A stretch of 35,621 nt of DNA from Bacteroidota bacterium (GCA_021794075.1 JAJYRM010000037.1:1-35621), one strand, 5' to 3'; shown: positions 1-8,413, numbered from the stretch's first letter. Notes: a model not told the origin generated them from the sequence alone. A program made the numbers and translations.

Positions 1-1263
1 GAACAACGCAAGGAGGAATGGTATCGCGAAGTATCTTGTCGGGAAGCCCGCACGACCGTCATACCATCCTTTCGGAGCATTTATAAATGCGACGGGCGCA
101 TTCTGTATATCTCCGGCACGGCCAATGAAATTCCAACCGAGATAACGAAGGTACATCTGGTCAAGCTGGTAACCGAGAAAATAGTCTAAGTCGGACGAAT
201 ATTTTTGATATCCAGCCTGATATTCAGCCTGGCTGCTCCAACGCCGCGGCCAGAAAATTGGCTGTGAGCCATATTGGTCACGGTTCAGATAACCGACTAG
301 CGCCTTCAAGTTACTCGGGTTGTCTTCATTTATTGGTGGGTGAGAATTTGCGCGGATGTATACGAGGGCGTAAGTGGAATAGCCGAGGACTATGAAGAGT
401 CCCGCAAGGATGGATGTGTTCAGTATCCATCTCTTCGCCTTCTGCGCCTTGTAAGCCCCATAGATGGCCGCAATCACGAGACCCGGCGGAATCAGCTGTA
501 TGATGAAACTGTGCTTAATATCGAACGGCCCGAAGCTCACATCGCCGTGCAATATCGCCGCGATCCATTTTACAATTCCCGGATATATGATAAAGAACCC
601 GAGCAGTGCTATGATCCCAAATCTTATGAACGTCTTCCACTCGAATTCGTAATACCTGAAGTAGATCAAGAGGGCCACAGTGAAAAATACTATTATGCTC
701 AGCACGTGAATGCCTATCGAAAGCCCGATCGCGTACGCCGCGAGTAACAAGTATTTTTGGCTCCCCGGTTCGTCGGCCTTGTCGAACCACACCATCCCGA
801 GCCATAGTATCAACGCTATAAAAAATAGTGCGGTGGCAAATAAACTCGACTCTACCGCGTTGAACCAGATGGAGTCGCACACCGATAATATCAGGGCGCC
901 TATGGCAGCGGATCCGAAAACAACTATCGCTCCTTCTCCGTCGTTAGGGAAACCTTTCCATCGGGATATGACTTTTACGCCGACCAGATAGAGGAGCATC
1001 ATGGCAAGCGCGCTTGTAAGGGAGGAGACCAGGTTGAATCGCATCGCCGGATCATGAACGTATGGCGTCATCATCGCGATCCTTCCGAGGAGTGTCCACA
1101 ATGGGGCGCCAGGCGGATGAGGCACCTCCATCGCGGGTGACGTTGCGGCATATTCACCGCAATCCCAAAAGGCGACCGATGATTGCGCGGTCATACCGTA
1201 CATGAAAAGTGTGACAACAAAGATCGCGAGCGCTATGTAGCGGTGGAGGTGCTTGAAATTCAT
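1..1263 (-). CDS. DUF2723 family membrane protein, O-mannosyltransferase-like (partial, C-terminus off left edge)
   Basis: The frame stays open from ATG 1263-1261 to the window edge, giving 421 residues without a stop. It shows the DUF2723 hallmarks: FWDCGEY at residues 32-38, PHPPGAP at 48-54, an SIWFNAVESS segment near 131, SIGIHVL near 182, and a late stretch resembling the family's WNFIGR-GDIQ block. Several hydrophobic helices (about 8-24, 80-100, 112-128, 141-160, 170-200) indicate a polytopic inner-membrane protein. DUF2723 is related to eukaryotic TMEM260 and is thought to act as a GT-C fold protein O-mannosyltransferase working on exported proteins. That role is family knowledge, not shown here. 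The C-terminal part, often carrying a soluble or TPR-like region, is outside the window. The gene diverges from the Asp-box protein at 1391. No strong ribosome site precedes the ATG. Confidence 0.85.
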   Translation of the reverse strand, partial: MNFKHLHRYIALAIFVVTLFMYGMTAQSSVAFWDCGEYAATSPAMEVPHPPGAPLWTLLGRIAMMTPYVHDPAMRFNLVSSLTSALAMMLLYLVGVKVISRWKGFPNDGEGAIVVFGSAAIGALILSVCDSIWFNAVESSLFATALFFIALILWLGMVWFDKADEPGSQKYLLLAAYAIGLSIGIHVLSIIVFFTVALLIYFRYYEFEWKTFIRFGIIALLGFFIIYPGIVKWIAAILHGDVSFGPFDIKHSFIIQLIPPGLVIAAIYGAYKAQKAKRWILNTSILAGLFIVLGYSTYALVYIRANSHPPINEDNPSNLKALVGYLNRDQYGSQPIFWPRRWSSQAEYQAGYQKYSSDLDYFLGYQLDQMYLRYLGWNFIGRAGDIQNAPVAFINAPKGWYDGRAGFPTRYFAIPFLLALF

Positions 1264-1278
1264 TTTGCGTCCAATGGT

Positions 1279-1311
1279 TTTGTTGACTCAGTGGATTCTA
1301 TGTTACATTCG
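1279..1311 (+). promoter_or_regulatory. Putative Bacteroidota-type promoter for the Asp-box protein
   Basis: TTTG at 1279-1282 is followed after 21 nt by TACATTCG at 1304-1311, close to the Bacteroidota pattern TTTG-N19-21-TAnnTTTG (one mismatch in the -7 box). It lies in the divergent gap between the DUF2723 gene and the Asp-box gene and points toward the latter. Found by eye, so a chance match is possible. Confidence 0.35.
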
Positions 1312-1390
1312 AACTGATGAAAAAACAAGGTAATCCTTGCAGGGATGACGACTTCCAGAATGCCAGATTCCGTGAAAAACTTGCACGAAT

Positions 1391-2803
1391 TTGACAAAGT
1401 TCATATTATCAATAGGTGATTTGAATGGGCCAAACGTGAACCATATTGCAAAAGATTTTGTACTTCCCAGTGTCATGGTGCTTTTATGTTTGTCCAATTC
1501 ATTCGCTGCTCCGCCGCAAAATGATTCCGTTCTCCCAGTCTTAACGCTTGCTCCCGGTTCCCAAGTCACGGCAGTTAGCCGGGAAGGTTATTTTACAGAA
1601 CCTTCCATCGCAATCAACTACAGAAACCCCAGGCAAATTACCGTTGTGTACCAGCGAAATGTTTCCGCCGCCTACTCAACCGACGGCGGGATTCATTGGA
1701 GTCGATCAACGGGGCTCGCGATTCCATCGTACCGCGTATCGGGTGACGTCTCGGTGGTGTACGATAACAAGGGGCACGCAATCATGTCATGCATCGCATT
1801 CGACAAGCTGGGCACTGAAGACTATTGGGGGCACGACGCGACAAGGAACGGGATTTTCGTGAAGCGCTCTCTAGACGGCGGGAAGAGATGGGAGGCGGCT
1901 GCGATAGTTGTGGACTCCCAGGGGACGAAACAGGGCATCCCGTTCGAGGATAAACCTTATATCGTCGCCGACAACACTAGCGGTCCTTTCGCGGGGAACT
2001 TGTACATAGGCTGGACGGAGTGGAGACTGACAAAGTCCGTGATGCTTTTTTCACGCTCGACCGATGACGGCGTAACATGGTCCAAACCGATGGACATAAG
2101 TGATGTCCATGGTTTGCCGCGCGACGATAACGGCGGTCTGGAAGGATTCGACGGGACGGTTACTCCGGACGGTGTGCTCCATTTCGTATGGACAAACGGT
2201 GACCATATCATTTACAAGACTTCAAGCGACGGAGGAAAGACATTTACCCCGGATCGCGCGATCATAAAAACCGCCGCGGCTATGTTCAAACCCGCTAACG
2301 TGTATCGCGGAAATGGCTTCCCTCAAATTGCCTCCGACGATCGCGGACGCCTGTACGTCACCTGGAGTGACTTCCGAAATGGAGACATTGACGTATTCGA
2401 ATCGCGCTCATCCGATTCCGGTGAAGTCTGGTCGCGGCCCGTGCGAGTGAACAACGATCCTTTGCACGACGGAGCGGACCAGTTTATGCAATGGCTCGCG
2501 GTCGACAGGGCGACAGGCGATGTTTACGTTCTCTTTTATGACCGCAGGATGGATCCACTGAACGTGCGGGCTTGGGTCGTTGTCGCGCGATCCAATAACT
2601 TTGGCAGGACTTTCAGTAATTACTTAATGGGCAACTCGTCATTCATACCGGACGGCGCATTTATCGGAGACTACAACGGCATCGCCGCGTTCGACGGACG
2701 AGTATATGGAGCGTGGACCGTACAGATTCCAAGAATTGAAAATAAAAGAAATGATGCCACGGTCGTTAAAGTCGGCGCGGCTAATTTCAACGAGATAAAG
2801 TAA
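1391..2803 (+). CDS. Secreted Asp-box (BNR) repeat beta-propeller protein, sialidase-like fold
   Basis: The protein is about 470 residues long with a hydrophobic N-terminal segment ending in SNSFAA near residue 40, read as an export signal. At least six Asp-box motifs of the S-x-D-x-G-x-x-W type are spread along the chain: YSTDGGIHW near 95, RSLDGGKRW near 159, RSTDDGVTW near 222, SSDGGKTF near 278, SSDSGEVW near 341 and a weaker SNNFGRTF near 402. This spacing is typical of six-bladed sialidase-type propellers. The C-terminal GDYNGIAA block is common in secreted FCB-group propeller proteins. Asp boxes define a fold, not a reaction; the arginine triad and Tyr/Glu of true sialidases could not be assigned, so neuraminidase activity is not claimed. 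The first possible start is TTG 1391, while ATG 1475 would cut most of the signal, so the true start is uncertain. Confidence 0.75.
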   Translation: MTKFILSIGDLNGPNVNHIAKDFVLPSVMVLLCLSNSFAAPPQNDSVLPVLTLAPGSQVTAVSREGYFTEPSIAINYRNPRQITVVYQRNVSAAYSTDGGIHWSRSTGLAIPSYRVSGDVSVVYDNKGHAIMSCIAFDKLGTEDYWGHDATRNGIFVKRSLDGGKRWEAAAIVVDSQGTKQGIPFEDKPYIVADNTSGPFAGNLYIGWTEWRLTKSVMLFSRSTDDGVTWSKPMDISDVHGLPRDDNGGLEGFDGTVTPDGVLHFVWTNGDHIIYKTSSDGGKTFTPDRAIIKTAAAMFKPANVYRGNGFPQIASDDRGRLYVTWSDFRNGDIDVFESRSSDSGEVWSRPVRVNNDPLHDGADQFMQWLAVDRATGDVYVLFYDRRMDPLNVRAWVVVARSNNFGRTFSNYLMGNSSFIPDGAFIGDYNGIAAFDGRVYGAWTVQIPRIENKRNDATVVKVGAANFNEIK

Positions 2804-3014
2804 GTACCAGGGACTCGTCCTTAGAGTTCCGCTTTGTATATAGATTCAGAATGAAATCTAATACGGCTGTGAATGTGCCCGTAGATTCCGGGGGCATCAG
2901 AGTCGTGGGCATCGGCGCTCAACTTGCGTGAGAAGTTCCAGATAGATGAACATCTATGGAAACGTATTCGCAATATTCAGAAAAGAAAATTCGAAAGGAA
3001 GTTTGGTTAATACT

Positions 3015-4232
3015 ATGAGTATGAGCCAGTTAGCGAATTCGATAGCCGAATCGCCGACACTGAAGCTTAATGAAGAAGCCAGGGTGCTGAAAGAAAAGGG
3101 CGAAGCGGTAATTCACCTCGGAGCGGGTGAACCTAAAAACAAGGCTCCACTATCCGCAATCCTCAGTGCGGCGGCAAAACTTAATACTGCAGAAGTCAAG
3201 TACACGCCTACCGACGGGATTCCTTCCCTCAAGAAGGCGATCATAAAGTACACTGAAGAAAATTATGACAGGATTGTCGCTCCCGAAAATGTGATTGTCT
3301 CGGCCGGTGCAAAACAATCAGTCTATAACATTCTCTACTCGATCATAAACCCCCAGGACGAAGTCGTAATCCTCGCGCCTTACTGGGTCAGCTATCCGGA
3401 GATGGTGCGGATGGTGTACGGCGTCCCCGTTATCGCCACTCCGGAAGATGGCGGGTTTTATCCGAGGATGGAAGATGTGATGAAGGCCGTCAGCAGCTAC
3501 ACGAAGGCCATCATCGTCAACAGCCCGAACAATCCTTCGGGCGTGATGTACCCGGAGGAGTTTATTGCAGAGCTGGTCGAGTTCTGCGAGAAGAAGGATA
3601 TCTACATCATCATGGACGATATTTATCACAAGCTCGTCTTTGACGGCAAGAAAGCTCCTTCGGCTTACAAGCACACAAAAAAGGACATTGAGTCGACGCA
3701 CGTCATCGTCGTGAACGGGGTGTCGAAGCTCTACGGCATGACCGGCTTCAGGATCGGTTGGGCGATAGCCAACAGAAAACTGACCCAGATCATGACGAAT
3801 GTCCAGAGTCAGATCACATCGTGCACAGCTGTGCTTCTTCAGGCGGCCGCCGAGGGCGCGCTGACTGGGCTGCAAAGCGTGGTCGAGAGCCTTCGCATGA
3901 CTCTTGAGAATAACAGGAACGTCATGATGGAGGAGTTGAGATCTTTCGACGGAGTGAAGACTGTGAAGCCGGACGGCACTTACTACTGTCTGCCGGATTT
4001 TAGCGCTTACTCGAGAGATTCGGTCGCGCTCTCCAAGATGCTCCTTAACAAAGCGCTTGTCGTTACGGTGCCGGGAAAAGAATTCGGAATGGAAGGCCAT
4101 TTGAGGTTAAGCTATGCCGGTTCGTTGAAGGACGTGACCGAGGGGATTGCCCGAATAAAGTGGGCACTCGATCCCAATTCGCCCAAAGAGATATACATCG
4201 GAGAACGAAAACTAATGAGGGATTGGTTATGA
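3015..4232 (+). CDS. Pyridoxal-phosphate aminotransferase, class I (aspartate aminotransferase-like)
   Basis: This is a fold-type I PLP enzyme of about 405 residues that probably exchanges amino groups between aspartate (or another amino acid) and a 2-oxo acid in the cytosol. Visible motifs, counted from ATG 3015, are the substrate loop LGAGEP near 35, the cofactor contact NSPNNPSG at about 169-176, MDDIY near 200, the Schiff-base lysine in NGVSKLYGMTGFR at about residue 238, and the carboxylate-binding arginine in LRLSYAGS near the end. An in-frame ATG at 2946 would add 23 unconserved residues. I prefer 3015 because AAAGGAAG lies about 12 nt upstream and family homology begins just after it. 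The stop overlaps the start of pckA (ATGA), implying translational coupling. Exact substrate preference is not readable from sequence. Confidence 0.85.
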   Translation: MSMSQLANSIAESPTLKLNEEARVLKEKGEAVIHLGAGEPKNKAPLSAILSAAAKLNTAEVKYTPTDGIPSLKKAIIKYTEENYDRIVAPENVIVSAGAKQSVYNILYSIINPQDEVVILAPYWVSYPEMVRMVYGVPVIATPEDGGFYPRMEDVMKAVSSYTKAIIVNSPNNPSGVMYPEEFIAELVEFCEKKDIYIIMDDIYHKLVFDGKKAPSAYKHTKKDIESTHVIVVNGVSKLYGMTGFRIGWAIANRKLTQIMTNVQSQITSCTAVLLQAAAEGALTGLQSVVESLRMTLENNRNVMMEELRSFDGVKTVKPDGTYYCLPDFSAYSRDSVALSKMLLNKALVVTVPGKEFGMEGHLRLSYAGSLKDVTEGIARIKWALDPNSPKEIYIGERKLMRDWL

Positions 4233-5869
4233 ACAACCTGCTAAATATAAAAACACCCGCTGAAGGTGAAGCCAAAGCTCTAAAGAGCGATTATGGGCTG
4301 GATAACCACGGCATCTTCAACCTAAGGATGTCGTATTGGAATCTACCCACTGAAGCTCTTTACGAGGAGATAGCCTTCAGGGGAGAGGGGCGGATAACGC
4401 GCCTCGGGCCCGTCGTCGCCTTCACGGGAAAACACACCGCCCGCTCGGCGAGTGACAAATATATCGTCCGTGAACCATCGACCGAAGAACATATCTGGTG
4501 GGGACAGTACAACAAGCCTTTTCCACCGGACAAGTTCGACGGGCTGTACAACCGCCTTCTGGGTTTCATGCAGGGGCGGGACATGTTCGTCCAGGACTGT
4601 TACGTTGGCGCGGATTCGCAGTACCAAATGCCGATTCGCGTCATCACGGAGAAAGCATGGCACGCGATGTTCGCACGCAACATGTTTATACTCCCGGAGA
4701 CCAACGAAGATTACCGCAGGCACGTTCCGGACTTCACTGTCATTGCCGTACCATCTTTCAAAGCGATTCCACAGATCGACGCTACAGCGAGCGAAACTTT
4801 CATAATACTGAACTTCGCCCGCCGAATCTGCATCATCGGAAACACCGCGTACGCCGGTGAGATAAAGAAATCTGTCTTCACGATAATGAATTATCTGATG
4901 CCGCTTCAGGGAGTGATGTCGATGCACAGTTCCGCCAACATTGGCGACGACGGAAACAGCGCGATCTTCTTCGGTTTGTCTGGAACGGGGAAGACAACCC
5001 TGTCAGCAGATCCCAAACGAAGGCTGATCGGCGACGACGAGCACGGCTGGAGCGACGAGGGGGTCTTCAACTATGAAGGCGGATGCTACGCAAAGGTGAT
5101 ACGTCTTTCCGAGTCGGCGGAGCCGGAAATCTACGCTACGACAAGTATGTTCGGCACGGTGCTGGAAAACGTCGTGTTCGATAACGTGACGCGAACGATA
5201 GATCTCAATGATGAGACGGTTACTGAAAACACACGCGCGTCTTATCCGCTCGATTATATCGCGAACGCGGTACCGGAGAAGAAGGGAGGACATCCGAAAA
5301 ACATTATCCTTCTCACCTGCGACGCGTCCGGAGTCATGCCTCCGATTTCCAGGCTGAGTCCGGATCAGGCAATATACCAGTTCATATCGGGCTATACATC
5401 AAAGATTGCAGGCACTGAAGTCGGTCTCGGCAAGGAGCCTGAGCTTACGTTCAGCACATGTTTCGGCGCACCATTCATGGTACACCATCCGATGTTTTAC
5501 GCGGACATTCTAAGACGGAAGATCGTCAACCATGGCGTCAACTGCTGGCTCCTCAACACGGGCTGGATTGGCGGCGCGTTCGGGGTCGGCAAAAGGATCA
5601 GCATTGGGTATACTCGCACGCTGCTGAACGCCGCTCTAAACGGCGCCCTTGTGAAATCGAAATTTGTCACGGATCCCGTCTTCGGTTTCCAGGTCCCAAC
5701 CAACTGTGAAGGCGTTCCTGCAAACATACTCGATCCTTCCGGATCGTGGCCGAGCAAGGATGAGTACATGAAGAAGTACAGACAACTCGCGATGAGGTTC
5801 GTCGAGAACTTCAAGAAGTTCGAGCCCGGATGTCCTCCCGAAATAATAAGCGCCGGTCCGAAGCTGTAA
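4229..5869 (+). CDS. pckA: Phosphoenolpyruvate carboxykinase (ATP)
   Basis: The enzyme converts oxaloacetate and ATP to phosphoenolpyruvate, CO2 and ADP, the entry step of gluconeogenesis; the reverse direction is possible in fermentative bacteria. The 546-residue length is normal for the ATP type. It has the P-loop GLSGTGKTT at about 249-257 and the PEPCK kinase-2 signature LIGDDEHGW at about 266-274. It also has the DMFVQDCYVGAD segment near 118 and a glycine-rich GWIGGAFGVGKR block near 450. The ATG at 4229 overlaps the TGA of the upstream aminotransferase (ATGA), and an in-frame ATG at 4160 inside that gene is not needed. Pairing with an aminotransferase links oxaloacetate made from aspartate to PEP synthesis. 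A strong hairpin follows the stop. Confidence 0.97.
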   Translation: MNNLLNIKTPAEGEAKALKSDYGLDNHGIFNLRMSYWNLPTEALYEEIAFRGEGRITRLGPVVAFTGKHTARSASDKYIVREPSTEEHIWWGQYNKPFPPDKFDGLYNRLLGFMQGRDMFVQDCYVGADSQYQMPIRVITEKAWHAMFARNMFILPETNEDYRRHVPDFTVIAVPSFKAIPQIDATASETFIILNFARRICIIGNTAYAGEIKKSVFTIMNYLMPLQGVMSMHSSANIGDDGNSAIFFGLSGTGKTTLSADPKRRLIGDDEHGWSDEGVFNYEGGCYAKVIRLSESAEPEIYATTSMFGTVLENVVFDNVTRTIDLNDETVTENTRASYPLDYIANAVPEKKGGHPKNIILLTCDASGVMPPISRLSPDQAIYQFISGYTSKIAGTEVGLGKEPELTFSTCFGAPFMVHHPMFYADILRRKIVNHGVNCWLLNTGWIGGAFGVGKRISIGYTRTLLNAALNGALVKSKFVTDPVFGFQVPTNCEGVPANILDPSGSWPSKDEYMKKYRQLAMRFVENFKKFEPGCPPEIISAGPKL

Positions 5870-5941
5870 CATTGCACAACGATCATTAACTATCAGCGTT
5901 TACTGCGGTAGATGCATGGCCGCTGAGAAGAATTCGTTGGC

Positions 5942-5975
5942 GGATTGGCGGAGACCTCAAGGTCTCCGCCAATCT
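5942..5975 (+). terminator. Strong hairpin downstream of pckA, possible terminator
   Basis: The arms ATTGGCGGAGACC (5944-5956) and GGTCTCCGCCAAT (5961-5973) are perfectly complementary around a TCAA loop. One more G-C and one G-U pair can be added outside. There is no clean T-tract on either strand, so it may be a Rho-dependent or 3'-end stabilising structure rather than a classical intrinsic terminator. Confidence 0.55.
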
Positions 5976-6223
5976 CTGTCAATCTTGCCCCTCTGTTATG
6001 TCGATTGTGTCCTGTCATCTGCATTGTCAAACATTGGATAATGGCTCACTTCGCTTTATAGATGGTCTTGAAGACGAATTATGCAGGATTTTTTTCTCTT
6101 ATCTCGTATCTCAAAAGACCCTTCTATTTGTATATTTCCGTGTCTGGGTGATTCCGCTTGTGGCATTCGCTTAATCGTGATTGTTCATCCGGTTCGTCAA
6201 TCACGCTTTCCGCAGCCTTCAAA

Positions 6224-6255
6224 TTTGGAACAATCTCCTGTTTTGCGTAAATTTT
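6224..6255 (+). promoter_or_regulatory. Putative Bacteroidota-type promoter for ffh operon
   Basis: TTTG (6224-6227), a 20-nt spacer and TAAATTTT (6248-6255) match TTTG-N19-21-TAnnTTTG at all but the last base. A start of transcription near 6262 would leave a roughly 20-nt leader before the ffh ATG, which has no obvious Shine-Dalgarno sequence. Confidence 0.4.
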
Positions 6256-6281
6256 CAGGCAAAAAATGAACCTTTTGTCGC

Positions 6282-7610
6282 ATGTTTGAACAAATTTCAG
6301 AGAAATTCGAAGGCATTTTCCACCGGCTGAGTGGACAGGCGCGCATCTCAGAGGAGAACGTCACAGATGCCGTGAGAGAAGTGCGTCGTGCCCTTCTTGA
6401 GGGCGATGTCAACTACAAGGTCGCGCGTTCATTTACGGAAGAAGTCCAGAAGAAGGCTATTGGTAAAGATGTCGTAAAGAGCCTCAACCCGGGACAAGTT
6501 TTCGTAAAGATCGTCTATGACGAGTTAGTCCAGCTTCTGGGCGGTACTACAAGCGAGCTCGATCTCAGCCAGGATATCCCGACGGTAATTATGATCGCGG
6601 GACTTCAGGGTTCAGGTAAGACGACTTTCGCCGCGAAGCTCGCCAACCATCTCAAGTCGAAAGGGAGATACCCTCTTCTTGTCGCGTGCGATGTTCACAG
6701 GCCAGCGGCTATAGACCAGCTAGAAACTCTCGGCCAGCAAATAGGAGTCCCGGTCTATCTCGAGCGTGGAGCTTCCGCCGTTGATATAGCGTCGAAGTCG
6801 GTCGACTACGCTAGGAAGAATGCTCGGGACATCGCTATCATCGATACGGCGGGCCGCTTGCACGTCGATGAGGAGATGATGGCGGAGGCCGAAAGCGTCC
6901 GTTCCGCGGTTAAGCCTCACCAGATACTATTTGTGGTCGACTCGATGACCGGCCAGGACGCCGTGAACACGGCTCAGGAGTTCAACAGACGTCTCGACTT
7001 CAACGGTGTCGTTCTGACCAAGCTCGACGGCGACGCGCGCGGTGGAGCTGCGCTGTCCATAAGATCCGTTGTCCAGAAGCCGATCAAGTTCGTGAGTCTT
7101 GGCGAGAAACTCGATCAGCTCGAAGTATTCCACCCGGACAGGATGGCCTCGCGAATACTCGGGATGGGAGATGTCGTAACACTCGTCGAAAAAGTGCAGG
7201 AGCAGGTCGACGAGAAGAAGGCCGCGAAGCTTGAGGAAAGGCTACGAAAGAACGAGTTCACGCTTGAAGATTTCAGAGATCAGCTCAAACAAATCAAGAA
7301 GATGGGACCGCTTCAGGATGTACTCTCGATGATACCTGGAGTGTCAAGCGCGATGAGGAATGCCACATTCGACGACAAGGCTCTGGTAAGGATCGAAGCC
7401 ATAATCAACTCAATGACGATCTCCGAGAGAGAGAAACCGCACATCATAGATGGAAGGCGGAGGAAGAGAATCGCGGCGGGGAGCGGCACATCAGTTCAAG
7501 AAATAAACAGGCTTTTGAAGCAGTTCGCCGAAATGCAGAAGATGTTCAAGACGCTTTCTAAAGGAAGGCTCGGTCGGGCGGCTGCATTGGCAAACATGCG
7601 TTTTAGATGA
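6282..7610 (+). CDS. ffh: Signal recognition particle protein Ffh
   Basis: Ffh is the GTPase that binds signal sequences on nascent chains and, with SRP RNA and FtsY, delivers them to the inner membrane. The 442 residues show the normal N-G-M order: an N domain with the ALLEGDVNY motif near 37-45, the G1 loop GLQGSGKTT at 107-115, CDVHRPAA near 136, G3 DTAGR at 188-192 and G4 TKLD at 246-249. The M domain runs from about 325 and includes IINSMT and the RNA-binding RRKRIAAGSGTSVQEINRLL block. The C-terminal tail after the M domain is short and basic. It heads a run of translation genes (rpsP, khpA, rimM, trmD, rplS), a conserved order in many bacteria. No Shine-Dalgarno site is obvious before the ATG. 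Confidence 0.98.
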   Translation: MFEQISEKFEGIFHRLSGQARISEENVTDAVREVRRALLEGDVNYKVARSFTEEVQKKAIGKDVVKSLNPGQVFVKIVYDELVQLLGGTTSELDLSQDIPTVIMIAGLQGSGKTTFAAKLANHLKSKGRYPLLVACDVHRPAAIDQLETLGQQIGVPVYLERGASAVDIASKSVDYARKNARDIAIIDTAGRLHVDEEMMAEAESVRSAVKPHQILFVVDSMTGQDAVNTAQEFNRRLDFNGVVLTKLDGDARGGAALSIRSVVQKPIKFVSLGEKLDQLEVFHPDRMASRILGMGDVVTLVEKVQEQVDEKKAAKLEERLRKNEFTLEDFRDQLKQIKKMGPLQDVLSMIPGVSSAMRNATFDDKALVRIEAIINSMTISEREKPHIIDGRRRKRIAAGSGTSVQEINRLLKQFAEMQKMFKTLSKGRLGRAAALANMRFR

Positions 7611-7707
7611 GCGCCAACATGATCATGAAAAAAGCGCGTCACATTGATCGCGGCGCAGATGAATTTGTCAAACTTTTGACGCTACTTTAAAAAATCCGGA
7701 GGATAAT

Positions 7708-8160
7708 TTGGCGGTAAGGTTAAGACTACGAAAGACAGGAAGAAAGAACCAACCAGCTTACAAGGTGGTGGCGGCGGATTCAAGATTTCCGCGCGACGGT
7801 CGATTTCTGGAAACAGTTGGGACATACAACCCATTGAAGAACCCTGCAGAGATTAGGTTCGACGAGCAAAAAGCTTTCAAGTGGTTGAAGCGCGGAGCGC
7901 TCCCGACCGACACTGTTCGTAGTCTGCTTCGTAAAACAGGTTTGTGGTACAAGTGGTACCTGATGAAAAAGGGCCTAGATGAGTCTGCCGTTGCTCAGAA
8001 GCTAGCTGAGTGGCAGGCCAATCAGGAAGGCAAGCTCGCACGTGAGGCTGCGCGTAAGCAGCGACGCAGGGCGTCCAGGAAGGCAAAGAAAGCGGCTCCT
8101 CCCGCAGCGGGAGCGGAAGCTGCAGCAGCGCCGGCACCGGCCAGCGGTCAGCCCGCCTAG
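7708..8160 (+). CDS. rpsP: 30S ribosomal protein bS16
   Basis: This small-subunit protein begins MAVRLRLRKTGRKNQPAYKVV and contains FLETVGTYNPLKNP, both diagnostic of bS16. The start codon is TTG, fixed by a perfect CCGGAGG site 5-10 nt upstream and by the conserved N-terminus. At 150 residues it is much longer than the roughly 80-90 residues of minimal bS16. The extra part, from about residue 110, is a lysine/arginine-rich helix followed by an alanine/proline-rich tail, as seen in many FCB-group bS16 proteins. It lies about 100 nt after ffh and is probably co-transcribed with it. Confidence 0.97.
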   Translation: MAVRLRLRKTGRKNQPAYKVVAADSRFPRDGRFLETVGTYNPLKNPAEIRFDEQKAFKWLKRGALPTDTVRSLLRKTGLWYKWYLMKKGLDESAVAQKLAEWQANQEGKLAREAARKQRRRASRKAKKAAPPAAGAEAAAAPAPASGQPA

Positions 8161-8413
8161 GTTTCGTCCTCTGAGCTTTGAGTTTAGTCGAGGCCCGTCG
8201 TCTCATGCCGGTTCGGAGAGCATCTTTGTAATAAGAACCGACCTGACGTTGTACCGACGAAGCTTCAGCTAATTTTCTCCCGGCTCTCGCGGGAGAGTAA
8301 CTAAAGCGGTCCGCCCGCGATGGACGGACGGACAGTTATCAGGCTCATGTGAGACTCGTCAGCGATTTCATTCTTTCTGGGAATCGCCGACGAGCAGGAA
8401 AAGGAGGTCCGCA
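8161..8413 (+). other. Hairpin-rich non-coding spacer between rpsP and khpA
   Basis: This 253-nt gap inside an otherwise tight operon holds four inverted repeats. They are CGGTTC/GAACCG (8209-8214 with 8235-8240), TCTCCCG/CGGGAGA (8276-8282 with 8290-8296), GTCCG/CGGAC (8309-8313 with 8325-8329, inside three tandem GGAC units at 8322-8333), and a 13-bp stem (8355-8367 with 8382-8394). No convincing open frame and no known RNA family was recognised. It could be a structured leader, processing sites or a small RNA. Confidence 0.45.
8355..8394 (+). promoter_or_regulatory. Stem-loop immediately upstream of khpA ribosome site
   Basis: CTCGTCAGCGATT (8355-8367) pairs with AATCGCCGACGAG (8382-8394) with one A-C mismatch around a 14-nt loop. 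The stem ends 6 nt before the AAAGGAGG site at 8401-8408, so it may influence khpA translation or mark an RNA processing point. There is no T-tract, which argues against an intrinsic terminator. Confidence 0.5.

Larger units (their letters stand above)
5870..6281. other. Non-coding gap between pckA and ffh
   Basis: This 412-nt stretch contains the pckA-distal hairpin (5942-5975), a T-rich run near 6089-6096, a promoter-like pair (6224-6255) and a short TTTTGC/GCAAAA inverted repeat (6241-6246 with 6259-6264) just before ffh. The one small open frame in it (6081-6269) has no ribosome site or recognisable content. I looked for the 4.5S SRP RNA core (GGAAGCAGCC-like) beside ffh and did not find it. 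Confidence 0.5.

Noticed and set aside
340-991. Plus- and minus-strand open frames of 62-135 residues
   Set aside because: They lie opposite or out of frame with the clearly conserved DUF2723 gene and have no recognisable content or ribosome site.
1391-2803. Calling the Asp-box protein a sialidase
   Set aside because: Asp boxes occur in many propellers; the sialidase catalytic residues could not be identified.
3318-4100. 260-residue minus-strand frame within the aminotransferase
   Set aside because: It is antisense to a well-conserved gene; its arginine/histidine-rich composition is typical of a complement-frame artefact.
6081-6269. 62-residue open frame upstream of ffh
   Set aside because: No ribosome site, unusual composition, and it overlaps the likely ffh promoter.
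5870-8413. SRP RNA (4.5S) gene near ffh
   Set aside because: The conserved GGAAG/AGCAGCC core was not found in the gaps around ffh or rpsP.
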